A stretch of DNA of 64,000 bases from Arenicella chitinivorans (GCF_014651515.1 NZ_BMXA01000005.1:158047-222046), one strand, 5' to 3'; positions 20,105 through 30,166 are shown, counted from the stretch's first letter. Program-made: numbers and translations. Notes: generated from the sequence alone by a model not told the origin.

Positions 20105-21552
20105 TGTTTACCTGGGACAAACACTGGGAGGTCGTCATCGGCCTCGAAGTTCACACACAACTGCTCACCAAATCAAAAATTTTCTCCGGCAGTTCTATTG
20201 CTTATGGCGCTGAGCCGAATACACAAGCTAGCGCGGTCGATATCGCCTTGCCCGGCGTGCTACCGGTAATGAACCGGGAAGCAGCGAGACTGGCGGTGAA
20301 ATTCGGGCTGGCCATTGGTGCACACATCAACCAGCGCAGTGTGTTTGCGCGTAAAAACTATTTTTACCCTGACTTGCCTAAAGGCTATCAGATCTCGCAA
20401 ATGGAGCTGCCGATTGTTGGACTCGGCCAGCTCGAAATCGAGACCGAACAAGGCAGTAAAGTGATCGGCATTACCCGCGCACACTTAGAAGAAGACGCAG
20501 GCAAGTCACTACACGAAGACTTTCAGGGTCAGACCGGCATTGATTTGAATCGCGCCGGCACACCGCTGCTCGAGATTGTGTCGGAGCCTGACATGCGTTC
20601 GCCCGCCGAAGCCGTGGCGTACTTACGAAAGCTGCATAGCCTGGTACGTTACATAGAAATCTGCGACGGCAATATGCAGGAAGGCTCGTTTCGTTGCGAT
20701 GCCAATGTCAGCGTGCGCCCAGTTGGTCAGACAGAACTTGGTACGCGAACGGAATTGAAAAACATCAACTCGTTTCGTTTCGTTGAACGGGCGATCGAAT
20801 TCGAAATTGAGCGCCAAATCGATATTTTGGAAGACGGTGGTCAAGTAGTACAAGAGACCCGCCTGTATGATCCAGACAACCACGAGACCCGGTCAATGCG
20901 TTCCAAAGAAGACGCGCACGATTACCGCTACTTCCCAGACCCAGATCTGCCACCGATGGTGCTGGATGATGCTTTCTTGGAAGAGGTGCGCGCCACCCTG
21001 CCGGAACTGCCAGCGGCAAAACACGCCCGGTTCGTGGCCGACTACCAACTCAGTGATGCCGATGCCCTGTTATTAACCGCAGACCGCAGTACCGCCGATT
21101 TCTTCGAGCAGGTGGCCACGGCTACGCGTGCCGACAGTAAAACCGTGGCCAATTGGATGGCTGGCGAATTGTTTGCCAACCTTAACAAATCGGAACTCGA
21201 TATCGCCGACTCACCGATCTCTGCCGCCCAGATGGCAACTTTGCTTGATCGATTGCAAGACAATACGCTGTCGGGTAAAACCGCGAAGCAAGTGTTTGCT
21301 GCCCTCTGGGCGCAGGAAGGTGATGTAGACCAGATCATTGAGTCGAATGGTCTAAAGCAGATTACTGATACTGGCGCCATTGAAGCCATCGTCGACGAGG
21401 TGATTGCGTCCTGCCCTGACCAGGTACAACAATTTAAGGACGGCAACGATAAGGTCATCGGTTTCTTGGTTGGGCAGGTTATGCAAAAGTCCAGAGGCAA
21501 AGCAAATCCACAAATGGCGAACCAAATGCTGCAAGAGAAAATGAAATCATGA
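20104..21552 (+). CDS. gatB: Glutamyl-/aspartyl-tRNA amidotransferase subunit B
   Basis: 482 aa. [13 protein letters not shown] at the start, [17 protein letters not shown] and the kinase-like core [12 protein letters not shown] are typical, followed by a C-terminal YqeY-like tail domain that binds tRNA. It activates Glu/Asp-tRNA by phosphorylation and amidates it. It overlaps gatA by 1 nt and the thioesterase gene by 4 nt. Confidence 0.96.
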   Translation: MFTWDKHWEVVIGLEVHTQLLTKSKIFSGSSIAYGAEPNTQASAVDIALPGVLPVMNREAARLAVKFGLAIGAHINQRSVFARKNYFYPDLPKGYQISQMELPIVGLGQLEIETEQGSKVIGITRAHLEEDAGKSLHEDFQGQTGIDLNRAGTPLLEIVSEPDMRSPAEAVAYLRKLHSLVRYIEICDGNMQEGSFRCDANVSVRPVGQTELGTRTELKNINSFRFVERAIEFEIERQIDILEDGGQVVQETRLYDPDNHETRSMRSKEDAHDYRYFPDPDLPPMVLDDAFLEEVRATLPELPAAKHARFVADYQLSDADALLLTADRSTADFFEQVATATRADSKTVANWMAGELFANLNKSELDIADSPISAAQMATLLDRLQDNTLSGKTAKQVFAALWAQEGDVDQIIESNGLKQITDTGAIEAIVDEVIASCPDQVQQFKDGNDKVIGFLVGQVMQKSRGKANPQMANQMLQEKMKS

Positions 21553-22343
21553 GTACGACTTCTTTTTCACAACTCGTCGCTGGCGTAGTGGCAGCGAAGA
21601 ATGATCGTTGGCGTGTGACCATTCCAGCGGACTGGATGCAGGGACGCACTACCTATGGAGGACTCTCTGCGGCGTTGTGTCTGCAAGCAGTGCAGCAACA
21701 ATTCCCTGATCTGCCGCCTTTGCGCTCCGCACAAATAAATTTTATTGGCCCTGCTGGTGGCGAAGTCGAAATCGAAGTGAGCGTATTGCGCCAAGGCAGA
21801 TCGGTTACCTACATCATGGCAACGGCTACCCTCGCGGGGCAAATCGCCACGCATGCCGTTTTCTGCTTCGGTGCCAACCGTGAATCACGACTCGATGCCG
21901 ATTACACTGCGTCACCAACCGTGCCCAATGTTGAGCAAGCTGGCCCATTTTTCACCGCAGCCGGTGCCCCCGTATTTACCCAACATTTCGAATGTAAGCT
22001 CGCGAGCGGCGGACAACCGGTTACCGGTTCCGACGAACACGAGCACCATATCTGGGTTCGACATAAAGACACCGAGGCTAACGGCATTCCAGCGATGTTG
22101 GGTATTGCCGATATGCCACCGCCTGCTGTACTGCCCATGTTTTCAGAGCCGGCACCAATCAGCTCGATGACCTGGAGCCTCAACTTTCTGAGTGACGACT
22201 TCGAAGTCGCCGATAATTGGTGGCTCATCCGCACTGCCGCCGAAAATGCCCGTCATGGCTACTCCAGCCAAGACATGCAAATCTGGAATGAAGCTGGTGA
22301 ACTTGTCATCAGCGCCCAACAGAGTGTGGCTTTGTTCTATTGA
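21549..22343 (+). CDS. TesB-like (4HBT_3) acyl-CoA thioesterase family protein
   Basis: 264 aa double-hotdog protein. [21 protein letters not shown] at the start, [30 protein letters not shown] in the first hotdog and [55 protein letters not shown] in the second match the thioesterase-like superfamily. The substrate is probably an acyl-CoA but is not specified. It is translationally coupled to gatB (ATGA overlap). The stop codon abuts the first copy of the 150-bp repeat. Confidence 0.8.
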   Translation: MSTTSFSQLVAGVVAAKNDRWRVTIPADWMQGRTTYGGLSAALCLQAVQQQFPDLPPLRSAQINFIGPAGGEVEIEVSVLRQGRSVTYIMATATLAGQIATHAVFCFGANRESRLDADYTASPTVPNVEQAGPFFTAAGAPVFTQHFECKLASGGQPVTGSDEHEHHIWVRHKDTEANGIPAMLGIADMPPPAVLPMFSEPAPISSMTWSLNFLSDDFEVADNWWLIRTAAENARHGYSSQDMQIWNEAGELVISAQQSVALFY

Positions 22344-22491
22344 TTCGCCCTACGGGCAGCCTGCGGCCGTGCAAATCCGCTCCAGCGGATTTGTCGAACC
22401 TTACGTGGGGTTCTCTTCAAGTCCGCCGAACTCCCCACACAAAAAAACCGGCTTAGAGCCGGTTCTTTTGTATGGCGCGCCCGGAGGGATT
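22342..22491. repeat. 150-bp direct repeat, copy 1 (contains tRNA-Arg 3' end)
   Basis: This copy is nearly identical to 22509-22658, with a few substitutions and a 167-bp period. It contains a 10-bp inverted repeat (CAAATCCGCT / AGCGGATTTG), a terminator hairpin with A/T tracts, and the last 19 nt of tRNA-Arg including the CCA. No tRNA body is attached here. Confidence 0.9.
22441..22470. terminator. Rho-independent terminator in repeat copy 1
   Basis: A-run, AACCGGCT, loop TAG, AGCCGGTT, then CTTTTG. It lies directly downstream of the gatCAB-thioesterase genes and can end that transcript. Confidence 0.75.
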
Positions 22492-22508
22492 ACTCATCGC
22501 ATCCATGC

Positions 22509-22658
22509 GATTCGCCCTACGGGCAGCCTGCGGCTGTGCAAATCCGCTCCAGCGGATTTGTCGAACCTCACGTGGAGTTCTCTTCAAGTCCGCCGAACTC
22601 CCCACACAAAAAAACCGGCTTAGAGCCGGTTCTTTTGTATGGCGCGCCCGGAGGGATT
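22509..22658. repeat. 150-bp direct repeat, copy 2 (overlaps the intact tRNA-Arg)
   Basis: Second copy of the repeat at 22342-22491. Its right 19 bp are the 3' end of the complete tRNA-Arg(TCG). The arrangement suggests duplication of the tRNA tail plus its downstream terminator region. Confidence 0.9.
22607..22637 (-). terminator. Terminator of tRNA-Arg
   Basis: In the minus direction AACCGGCT-CTA-AGCCGGTT is followed by seven T, immediately downstream of the tRNA 3' end. Same hairpin as at 22441-22470. Confidence 0.8.
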
Positions 22659-22716
22659 CGAACCCCCGACCACTTGGTTCGAAGCCAAGTACTCTATCCA
22701 GCTGAGCTACAGGCGC
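22640..22716 (-). tRNA. tRNA-Arg (anticodon TCG)
   Basis: 77 nt with encoded CCA. The acceptor stem GCGCCTG pairs with CGGGCGC (one G-U). The D arm contains AGCTCAGCTGGATAGAG, the anticodon loop is CTTCGAA (TCG at plus-strand 22680-22682), and the T arm contains GGTTCGAATCC. It decodes CGA. The tail is duplicated at 22473-22491. Confidence 0.96.
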
Positions 22717-22936
22717 GTAACTCGTTCAAATTTTTTTTGATATATCGGCGTAAGCAATGGGTGCCAATCAACAGGCGGTGATTATATTCCAATCATCGAC
22801 GAGATTCGACCTTTGTTTTGCGCGCGGACCAAAAAAATAATCACCAAAGGCTGATCCTGATTGCGACGAGCTGCTGTCCATGGCAAGCTTGCGCCCTAGC
22901 TCGGCGGTGCTTTGCCGATGCACCCAAAAATTACGC

Positions 22937-25900
22937 ATGAAACCATCTAAGACACAACCTAAGTCGCCCTGGGTCAAACCGATCCAATTCCCAGACGCAC
23001 TGCCGATTTCACAGCGACGGGATGAGATCGCTGCTGCCATTCGAGATCATCAGGTCGTGATTGTAGCCGGGGAAACTGGTTCTGGGAAAACCACGCAGTT
23101 GCCTAAAATCTGTATGGACCTTGGGTACGGCGAGCGCGGCTTGATTGGACACACGCAACCCCGGCGTATTGCAGCCCGCACAGTAGCGGCACGAATCGCG
23201 GAAGAACTAAATACCTCGCTCGGCCAGACGGTAGGCTATCAGGTTCGATTCAAAGATCAGTCCAGTGCAGAGACTCGCATCAAATTAATGACGGACGGTG
23301 TCTTGCTGACCGAGTTCCAGCACGACCGTTTACTGAAAAAATACGAGGTCATCATCATTGATGAGGCGCACGAGCGTAGCCTCAATATTGACTTCCTGCT
23401 GGGGTTATTGAAGCCGCTCTGTGTGCGACGCCCCGATCTTAAAATCATCATCACTTCAGCCACCATCGATCTTGAAAAATTTGCGCAGCATTTTGCGAAG
23501 GGCGAGCAGGCGGCACCCATCATCGAAGTCTCAGGTCGCTTGTACCCGGTGGAAACGATTTACCAGCCACCGGAAGATGACGCCGTCAGCTTGCCAGATA
23601 CAATTGGCAACACAATCAAAGGCATTCTGCGCGATGAGGCGAAAGGTCGATATCGAGCCAGCGGTGATATTTTGGTATTTTGTGCTGGAGAGCGCGACAT
23701 CCGGGACACAGCGCATAGTTTACGTCGCTTGGAATTGCCGGTAGACATCCTGCCGCTCTACTCTCGACTGAGCGTTAAAGAACAAAATCGTGTATTCCAA
23801 AGCAGCCCTCGGCGCAAGGTGGTGCTTGCTACCAACGTGGCTGAAACATCGATCACCGTGCCCGGTATCGCGTATGTGATTGATCCAGGCTTAGCACGGA
23901 TCTCACGCTACAGCTTTCGGTCTAAGATCCAACGTTTACCGATCGAACCAATTTCGCAGGCCAGTGCCAATCAGCGACAAGGCCGTTGCGGCCGTGTGGC
24001 CAACGGCGTGTGTATTCGCTTGTACTCAGAAGAAGACTTTCTGCTGCGCGACGAATTTACCCCAGCGGAAATTGTGCGCAGTAATCTGGCATCGGTAATT
24101 TTGAAAATGCTGCGTCTGGGCATTAAACAGATTGCAGCGTTTGACTTCATCGACCGACCAGACCCGCGACTCCTGAACGATGGTTACAAACTGTTGCAAG
24201 AACTGGATGCGATTAATCAACAACGCAAACTGACACCGATTGGTCGTCAGATGAGCGATCTGCCAATTGATCCCCGGTACGCACGTATTTTGGTTGCCGC
24301 CAATGACCTGGGCTGTTTACGTGATGCGCTGGTGGTGATCAGTGTGATGAGCGTTCAGGACCCCCGTGAGCGACCGGCCGACAAACAGCAGGCCGCCGAC
24401 CAGAAGCACCAACAGCTGGCACATCCGGCGTCGGACTTCAGTAGCTACCTGTATCTGTGGCAAGCAATCGAAAACGCACGAGACGAACTGAGTAATACCA
24501 AGTTTAAACAATTCTGCGGAACACGATTCTGGTCAATCTCACGTGTGTTTGAATGGCGCGAACTGAAACATCAACTGTTGACCCAATGCAAACGCCTCAA
24601 CTGGAAGTTCGACCCGTGGAAGACCATCGAACTGCCCGACCTAAACGACACCGCGCCAAAAAAGCAGTCGACAAGCCAAGACTCGAAAAAGTCTGTGATG
24701 GACGCACGCTACCAGAACCTACATCGTGCACTGTTGGCCGGTCTAATCAGCAATATCGCCAATAAAGGCGTCGATGGCGAGTATCTGGCCGCACGTAGTC
24801 GCAAGATTTCGCTGTTCCCGGGTTCGTCACAGGCTAAGCGCGCGCCGAAGTGGATTGTCGCTGGTGAGTTCTTGGAGACGTCGCGAGTCTTCGCACACAC
24901 CGTAGGCCAAGTGCAGCCGGAATGGATTGTTAATTCGGCTAAACACCTCTTACGCTACAGCTACAGTTCGCCGCGGTACAACGTTCGATCAGGCACTATC
25001 AAAGCCGACCGCAAAACCGTGTTGTACGGTTTGACGTTAAATGAGCGTGAGCCGGTGAACTATGCCCCTATCAACCCGAGTGAAGCTCGCACCGTCTTTA
25101 TTCAACAGGCATTGGTGGACCAACAATATCAACCGCGCGGCAACGCTGCACCGTTCATGGCCTACAATCAGGCGCTAATTCGCGATATTGAGAAACTCGA
25201 GACCAAAACCCGTCGTCGCAACCTGTTGGTAAGCGATGTCGCCATTGCAGAATTCTATAATGAACGCTTACCGGAAGGGATCTGTAGTCGAACCGGACTC
25301 GAAAAGTGGCTGGCGCAAGGCAATCAAGAGGCGCTGCAACTTTCACGTGAACATTTACTGGTCAATCGTGTCGACCAAGGTGAGGTAGCGCAGTTTCCAG
25401 ACACGATTGAGGTCAGCGGCAAGGCCATTGATGTGGTATACCGTTTCGATCCAGGCTCGACACGAGACGGCGTAACGCTGGTGGTGCCCATCTCAATCCT
25501 GGCGCCTTTTCCAACGCATTTGGGTGATTGGCTGGTACCCGGCCTACTGCGGGAAAAATGCATTGCACTGATTAAGACCTTGCCCAAGCCAATCCGCCGC
25601 CATTTTGCGCCAGCGAGCGACGCGGTGGACCGCGTATTTTCGAAGCTCGAGCGCACCGATGTGCCACTCCATCAGGCACTGGCTGACGCACTGTATCGAA
25701 CTCGCGGCGTCAAAGTCACTGCGGATGATTTTGATCTCAGCAAACTGGATGATTACTATCGGCCCAATTATCGCGTGATTGATGTTGATCAATCTCTGGT
25801 CAATGAAGGTCGAGACCTGCAACAGCTCAAGCAGGCGTACGCTGACGCCGTGCAGGAAAGCGTGCACGCGAGCAATGCACCACAGAAAACACGCTATGAA

Positions 25901-26827
25901 CAACACCAGATCGAACAATGGGATTTTGGTGCCCTGCCGGACCATCTGGATTACCAACATCAGGGACTGACTGTGCGTGCGTATCCGATGCTGCAGATTC
26001 AGCAAAACCACAGCATCTCGCTACTTTTACATGAAGACCAACCCGCGGCCCAGTACTTCACACAGCGTGGGGTATTGGCGCTGGCAAAGCAGGTGCTGGC
26101 AAACGGTGCACAGAAACAAGCCGACAAGTATTTGAAAAAAGAAGTGCTGGCGCCCAAAGCCGCGAAAGCCAAAAACCTGAGCGCGCTGGCGGCGAAGTTG
26201 CAAACCGCACTCCCGACCGTCTCCGATCAATCCAATTGGCAAGCAGAGTTGATTGATGCCGGGCTGAAAGCCGCTTGTTTTGAGAATGGCTTGGCCGAGG
26301 TGCGCGACGCAGCCAGTTTCGAGCACTGCTTACAGCGCGGTAGTAAACACTGGGTCGCCCGAACGATGGCGCTGGAAGAAGCGTTTGTGCCGTGCTTACG
26401 CCAACGTGACACCCTGTTATCTCGACTCAATGAGATTAATGCGACCACGATTAAGACAGATCAGGCCCTGGAGGACATGAAGTCGCAACTGTATCAGTTG
26501 TTCGAACCGACTCTGCTGCGATATACCGATCTCACGCAGCTTAAACAGTTTCCACGCTACCTGCGGGCGATCGAGATGCGCATCGATAAACTCGCTAAAA
26601 CGCCTGCCGAGGAATCAGCCTTGATGGCAATTCAAGCCAAGTTTGATAGCGCAGTGCAAGGCGAGTACGGCTACGATTATGCCTACGCCTTGCAGCCAAC
26701 GTTACATGAACTGCATTGGATGCTACAGGAGTGGCGAGTATCCATCTACGCACAGCACCTGAAGACGCGCATCGCGGTCTCGCAAAAGCGCATCGAACAA
26801 GTCGCATCAAAATCACTGGACTGGTGA
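22937..26827 (+). CDS. hrpA: ATP-dependent RNA helicase HrpA (DEAH box)
   Basis: About 1296 aa from ATG at 22937; an in-frame ATG at 22880 is possible and neither has a clear Shine-Dalgarno. RecA-like domains carry GETGSGKTTQLPK (Walker A), DEAHERSLN (motif II), SATID (motif III) and QRQGRCGRVANG (motif VI). HA2, OB-fold and the long HrpA-specific C-terminal region follow. In E. coli HrpA resolves stalled ribosomes and processes fimbrial mRNA. Fewer residues than in E. coli precede FPDALPISQRRDEI. A short hairpin follows the stop. Confidence 0.95.
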   Translation: MKPSKTQPKSPWVKPIQFPDALPISQRRDEIAAAIRDHQVVIVAGETGSGKTTQLPKICMDLGYGERGLIGHTQPRRIAARTVAARIAEELNTSLGQTVGYQVRFKDQSSAETRIKLMTDGVLLTEFQHDRLLKKYEVIIIDEAHERSLNIDFLLGLLKPLCVRRPDLKIIITSATIDLEKFAQHFAKGEQAAPIIEVSGRLYPVETIYQPPEDDAVSLPDTIGNTIKGILRDEAKGRYRASGDILVFCAGERDIRDTAHSLRRLELPVDILPLYSRLSVKEQNRVFQSSPRRKVVLATNVAETSITVPGIAYVIDPGLARISRYSFRSKIQRLPIEPISQASANQRQGRCGRVANGVCIRLYSEEDFLLRDEFTPAEIVRSNLASVILKMLRLGIKQIAAFDFIDRPDPRLLNDGYKLLQELDAINQQRKLTPIGRQMSDLPIDPRYARILVAANDLGCLRDALVVISVMSVQDPRERPADKQQAADQKHQQLAHPASDFSSYLYLWQAIENARDELSNTKFKQFCGTRFWSISRVFEWRELKHQLLTQCKRLNWKFDPWKTIELPDLNDTAPKKQSTSQDSKKSVMDARYQNLHRALLAGLISNIANKGVDGEYLAARSRKISLFPGSSQAKRAPKWIVAGEFLETSRVFAHTVGQVQPEWIVNSAKHLLRYSYSSPRYNVRSGTIKADRKTVLYGLTLNEREPVNYAPINPSEARTVFIQQALVDQQYQPRGNAAPFMAYNQALIRDIEKLETKTRRRNLLVSDVAIAEFYNERLPEGICSRTGLEKWLAQGNQEALQLSREHLLVNRVDQGEVAQFPDTIEVSGKAIDVVYRFDPGSTRDGVTLVVPISILAPFPTHLGDWLVPGLLREKCIALIKTLPKPIRRHFAPASDAVDRVFSKLERTDVPLHQALADALYRTRGVKVTADDFDLSKLDDYYRPNYRVIDVDQSLVNEGRDLQQLKQAYADAVQESVHASNAPQKTRYEQHQIEQWDFGALPDHLDYQHQGLTVRAYPMLQIQQNHSISLLLHEDQPAAQYFTQRGVLALAKQVLANGAQKQADKYLKKEVLAPKAAKAKNLSALAAKLQTALPTVSDQSNWQAELIDAGLKAACFENGLAEVRDAASFEHCLQRGSKHWVARTMALEEAFVPCLRQRDTLLSRLNEINATTIKTDQALEDMKSQLYQLFEPTLLRYTDLTQLKQFPRYLRAIEMRIDKLAKTPAEESALMAIQAKFDSAVQGEYGYDYAYALQPTLHELHWMLQEWRVSIYAQHLKTRIAVSQKRIEQVASKSLDW

Positions 26828-26836
26828 CGAGCAGAT

Positions 26837-26861
26837 CGAGAACCACTCACGGTGGTTCTCG
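26837..26861. terminator. Hairpin between convergent hrpA and chitinase genes
   Basis: CGAGAACCA / TGGTTCTCG inverted repeat with loop CTCACGG, centred between two convergent stop codons. It lacks a T-run, so terminator function is tentative. Confidence 0.5.
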
Positions 26862-26882
26862 ACCCAAAGTGGCAAAAACCTG

Positions 26883-28286
26883 TTAACAGCCTAGGTTATT
26901 CCCTGGCGACACACCTAAAATGCCAGTAATACGGTTGTATTCATTGATACGGCTTTGGACCTGCCCCGGATTACCACCGTTACACTCCAGCGAGCCGTTG
27001 ATGGTACGGATAGTCTCGCCAAACCCGGCCCCGGTGACCATCGACTCGTGCGCGGGACGATAACCTGCCCCCGGTTGCGTCATCCAAAACCACAGGGCTG
27101 TCTGCCAGGCAATGGTCGGGTTTTGTGCCACCTGATCGGGATTGGCCCACAGATTCAAGCCTAATGCCTGACCCGCAGCGCAGTAGTTATAATTCCAGCT
27201 CAACTGAATCGGGCCACGACCGAAATAGCGTTTGCCGCCAGCGCAAACGCCACATGGCGTTGCCGTTCCTGAGCAGTACTCGCCTTGTGCGATTTCGGTA
27301 ATGTAGTACAAACCACCGGTTTCATGATGGAAGTTAGCCATCGCCGCAGCAGCTTCACGTTTCTTAGTCGTCAGATCGCCCGTACCCGCGAAAGCCGGAT
27401 AGGTTTGCGCGGCGGCAACCAAACCTGCGTAGGTATAAAAGCCATTCCGATTTGGAAAGATTTGGTTAAATTGCGATTCGCTGATAATTGACGCGAAGCC
27501 ACCCGTGTTACCGCCTGCTGGCCGCACGATGATCGACGACACATTGTCGTTAAACCCTTCGTTATCAAGACACGCGTCTTCGCCCTGTACCACAATAGCA
27601 GCCCCGGTGAAATTATCGTCCAAGTACAGCACGGCTTCATAGCCAGCCGACACACGAATTGAAGAGGCTCGGTCATTCACAAAACCGCGAGGTATCAAAC
27701 TGCCCAGTGTAAACTGACCAACATCCATCGACGCGGCCCAGCCGTTATAGGCGCAGTGTTCATACAGCGTCACCAAACCGCCAGTTGGTGTACCCGCTGA
27801 CACCACTTCAATCCAGTTGAAATTCCAGCCACCGGTCTGGGCAAAAACACCCAGGTTATAAGTGCCCGCGTTGATCTGCACCGATTGTTCCACCGTAACC
27901 CAGTTTTGCCAGCCACCTGTGGCAGGAATATCCACGTTGCCGAAGGGAATCGAACCACCATTTAAATCAGTCGATGCGATGGCACCACTCTCGCTCGCGA
28001 CGCGCATGCGAATTTTGTATTGGCCGGTGCTTGGAATAACCAGATTCGAGTACACCAACCATTCGCCAGTATCTATCCAGCCGACGTTGTAACCGCCTTC
28101 AGTGCTGCCTTCGATATCCACATTATCGTTTCGATATGCACCGCCCTGATTGCCCGGTGTGGTGTCGTAGTAATTTGAATAATCCTCTGCCTGGAAAACT
28201 TGTGCGTTAAGCTGTGCACAGGCTATCGCCGAGATAGACAACGTTGTCATTAATAAGCGACGCCATGCGCTTTTGGAAGTAGTCAT
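26883..28286 (-). CDS. Secreted GH19 chitinase with CBM6 and beta/gamma-crystallin domains
   Basis: 467 aa from ATG at 28286, which starts a signal peptide (cleavage near residue 28, NAQ); the open frame extends 27 codons further upstream. Domain order: CBM6-type carbohydrate-binding module (31-162; FQAEDYSNYY, WIDTGEWLVYS), a beta/gamma-crystallin domain (171-255) with two N-D-x-x-S-S calcium motifs (NDRASS, NDNVSS), then GH19 (263-467). The catalytic acid is E322 (FHHETGGLYY) with a second Glu at E331, and GRGPIQLSWNYNY supports GH19. Likely cleaves chitin outside the cell. Single gene. Confidence 0.9.
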   Translation of the reverse strand: MTTSKSAWRRLLMTTLSISAIACAQLNAQVFQAEDYSNYYDTTPGNQGGAYRNDNVDIEGSTEGGYNVGWIDTGEWLVYSNLVIPSTGQYKIRMRVASESGAIASTDLNGGSIPFGNVDIPATGGWQNWVTVEQSVQINAGTYNLGVFAQTGGWNFNWIEVVSAGTPTGGLVTLYEHCAYNGWAASMDVGQFTLGSLIPRGFVNDRASSIRVSAGYEAVLYLDDNFTGAAIVVQGEDACLDNEGFNDNVSSIIVRPAGGNTGGFASIISESQFNQIFPNRNGFYTYAGLVAAAQTYPAFAGTGDLTTKKREAAAAMANFHHETGGLYYITEIAQGEYCSGTATPCGVCAGGKRYFGRGPIQLSWNYNYCAAGQALGLNLWANPDQVAQNPTIAWQTALWFWMTQPGAGYRPAHESMVTGAGFGETIRTINGSLECNGGNPGQVQSRINEYNRITGILGVSPGNNLGC

Positions 28287-28507
28287 AATTAAAATCCTGT
28301 GTATTGAGTTATGTCGGAGAACACGACCGGGTTCGTTGACAGGCCACATTCTTGATGCTCCGATCACCGTATACGTCTAGTGCTAGCGTACTGGCGATCA
28401 CTAGCAGTGTTCTCCTCCCATCCAAGTCGCTCCTCTGGGCACCGCTTGCCTTAGCTTATGCGAGTTTTAGACACTTGGCAAATAAAGTCGGTTAAGAACT
28501 GGAGGTG

Positions 28508-28840
28508 TTACAGGCCCCAAAATACCGATTCAGCGTCTTCCACTACTCGACCTGAATCCAGAATCTGTGTTAAGACAATGACGTCACTCGCTGCAATCGC
28601 GTAGTATTGAGTTAAAGCCAATGCCAATCCCTCCTGAAGCCTGATGATCGCCGAAGATGACCAGATAGATGGCAGATACAGGGTTGCCACCACCGCGTAA
28701 GGTTGGCCTTGTTGATGCGCCTTGATCAGGTTCACCGTCATGTGATCGGCAGATTGTCGGGATGCGCGTGACCATTGCGCGATCAAGTCCCCTTGCCCGT
28801 CAGGACAACTTGGTGAGATCACACAGTTCGCGATGGGCAT
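28508..28840 (-). CDS. Small tautomerase-like protein
   Basis: 110 aa. It begins MPIANCVIS, which would expose Pro-1 after Met removal, the catalytic residue of the 4-oxalocrotonate tautomerase/MIF superfamily. YAVVATLYLPSIWSSSAI and LQEGLALALTQYYAIAASDVIVLTQILDSGRVVEDAE have the beta-alpha-beta periodicity of that fold. The substrate is unknown and the assignment rests on the N-terminal proline and pattern. It lies 20 bp downstream of the GNAT gene, so probably co-transcribed. Confidence 0.55.
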   Translation of the reverse strand: MPIANCVISPSCPDGQGDLIAQWSRASRQSADHMTVNLIKAHQQGQPYAVVATLYLPSIWSSSAIIRLQEGLALALTQYYAIAASDVIVLTQILDSGRVVEDAESVFWGL

Positions 28841-28860
28841 ACTCGCACTCCGTTAACACA

Positions 28861-29310
28861 TCATTTCAGTGTTTTCAAAAAACATACCACACGCTCGGTC
28901 TCACGGAAGCCTAAGTGCGCATGCATCGCGATACTGCGGCGATTTTCCAAGTCCGTGTCGCTGGCGATCTCGCTATAGCCATTCTCCAGCGCCCAGTGCT
29001 CCGCACTCGCCATCAATTGACGACCAACGCCTTGTGCACGAAATTCGCTCGCAACAAACCAGGCTTCAATATAGGGTACTGGACTATTCCGGCTCCCCTC
29101 CGCAAAACTACGCAGATTGAGTTCAATGAAGCCGGCCATCTGGGCATCGATATCGGCTACGAGCACAGCGGAAATATCGATGGACTCCCCCGCAAAGAAT
29201 TGATCTATCTCCACACGGTGTGCGTCAGCGGCATCTGGCCACAATTCTGTGCGCATGGCTGACCAGACCAACCGGTCACTCGGTGTGATGGGGCGAATCT
29301 TCAGTGCCAT
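28861..29310 (-). CDS. GNAT acetyltransferase, AAC(6')-like
   Basis: 149 aa. IRPITPSDRLVWSAMRTELWPDAADAHRVEIDQFF, then IEAWFVASEFRAQGVGRQLMASAEHWA (acetyl-CoA loop R-x-x-G-V-G-R) and ASDTDLENRRSIAMHAHLGFRETERVVCF resemble chromosomal aminoglycoside 6'-N-acetyltransferases. The length fits. Whether it confers resistance cannot be told from sequence; many chromosomal relatives act on other amines. The three genes 29748 to 28508 run together. Confidence 0.8.
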   Translation of the reverse strand: MALKIRPITPSDRLVWSAMRTELWPDAADAHRVEIDQFFAGESIDISAVLVADIDAQMAGFIELNLRSFAEGSRNSPVPYIEAWFVASEFRAQGVGRQLMASAEHWALENGYSEIASDTDLENRRSIAMHAHLGFRETERVVCFLKTLK

Positions 29311-29748
29311 TCAGACCTCCTGAAAAGCACCTAATAAAGGTAAACGCTTACGGTGGTGGTAGCTTAACGCCAACTCGATACAATGCGCCACCGCTGTTGT
29401 TGGTAATTGAGCCTTTAAATGAAACAGGATGGCGCGTTTTCCATCAAACTCAAGCTCATCACGATACAATTCACGGAATGTCTCAACCAGGGTGGTCTGA
29501 CAGTGGAAATACAAAGCATAATGCTCAGGCGATTTTGGCTTCCAATCCATTCGCACAGTAGACCCGGTCGGACACAAATAACTCGGTTCGCCCCATTTTA
29601 GCGTTTCAGTGACGTTATCTAACCCAACCACGGAGTCCGCTGTTTGCAACAGAAGATGTCGAAGAGCCAGCAACTTCAGCGCGGCTGATTCGGGGTAACT
29701 CGAGAAAACATCAGCCACAGCTTGATCAGAAAATGCGTAGGTATCCAT
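29311..29748 (-). CDS. DUF1801-type protein
   Basis: 145 aa. ETLKWGEPSYLCPTGSTVRMDWKPKSPEHYALYFHCQTTLVETFRELY is characteristic of the DUF1801/YdhG-like fold (iron chaperone-like small proteins). It has no signal peptide. It abuts the GNAT gene (stop at 29311, GNAT start at 29310), so the two are co-transcribed. Function not assigned. Confidence 0.7.
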   Translation of the reverse strand: MDTYAFSDQAVADVFSSYPESAALKLLALRHLLLQTADSVVGLDNVTETLKWGEPSYLCPTGSTVRMDWKPKSPEHYALYFHCQTTLVETFRELYRDELEFDGKRAILFHLKAQLPTTAVAHCIELALSYHHRKRLPLLGAFQEV

Positions 29749-29829
29749 ATCCGTCAGTTCTAGTGTGTGCAGCCGCTAGATTAGCATGCTTTGCTTAAGA
29801 TACGCTACGATTCCCTGTTTTTGTCTGCC

Positions 29830-30144
29830 CTACTTTTCCGTCCACCTGGGACACACCATCCAAACACCAGTCCCTCGATAAAAATCCGCACTCGAGCGCC
29901 AACAGATAAGTCGCTGATCACCGGAACATACCACCGTGCGATGCTCCGCAATTAAGGCCGCCGCTCGTACATACTCTTCGAACGGCACCAGGAATCGACG
30001 TTCATTGTAACTCGCAATTTGCACACCGGGATACAAGCTCCCGAAATGCTCACCAACGATCGCAAAATGAATATCTTCTGACTGCAACAATGCCCTCAGA
30101 AACAGCACCTCCATGTCGTCCATGGCGTGGCAAAGTACTACCAT
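29830..30144 (-). CDS. DUF2007 family protein
   Basis: 104 aa. AMDDMEVLFLRALLQSEDIHFAIVGEHFGSLYPGVQIASYNERRFLVPFEEYVRAAALIAEH matches the DUF2007 pattern, a small domain in putative signal-transducing proteins. The C-terminal ~30 residues (WRSSADFYRGTGVWMVCPRW) are unlike the domain. It lies 22 bp after the lipocalin gene, probably co-transcribed. Confidence 0.65.
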   Translation of the reverse strand: MVVLCHAMDDMEVLFLRALLQSEDIHFAIVGEHFGSLYPGVQIASYNERRFLVPFEEYVRAAALIAEHRTVVCSGDQRLICWRSSADFYRGTGVWMVCPRWTEK

Positions 30145-30166
30145 AAATCCAAATCCCTGCTAAGCG

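Noticed and set aside
22342..22658. Possible CRISPR or phage attachment array
   Set aside because: Only two 150-bp units, with tRNA tail and terminator; no short repeats with unique spacers and no cas or integrase genes nearby.
28861..29310. Acquired aminoglycoside resistance gene
   Set aside because: It is AAC(6')-like but sits in ordinary chromosome with no mobile context; kept as a GNAT of uncertain substrate.
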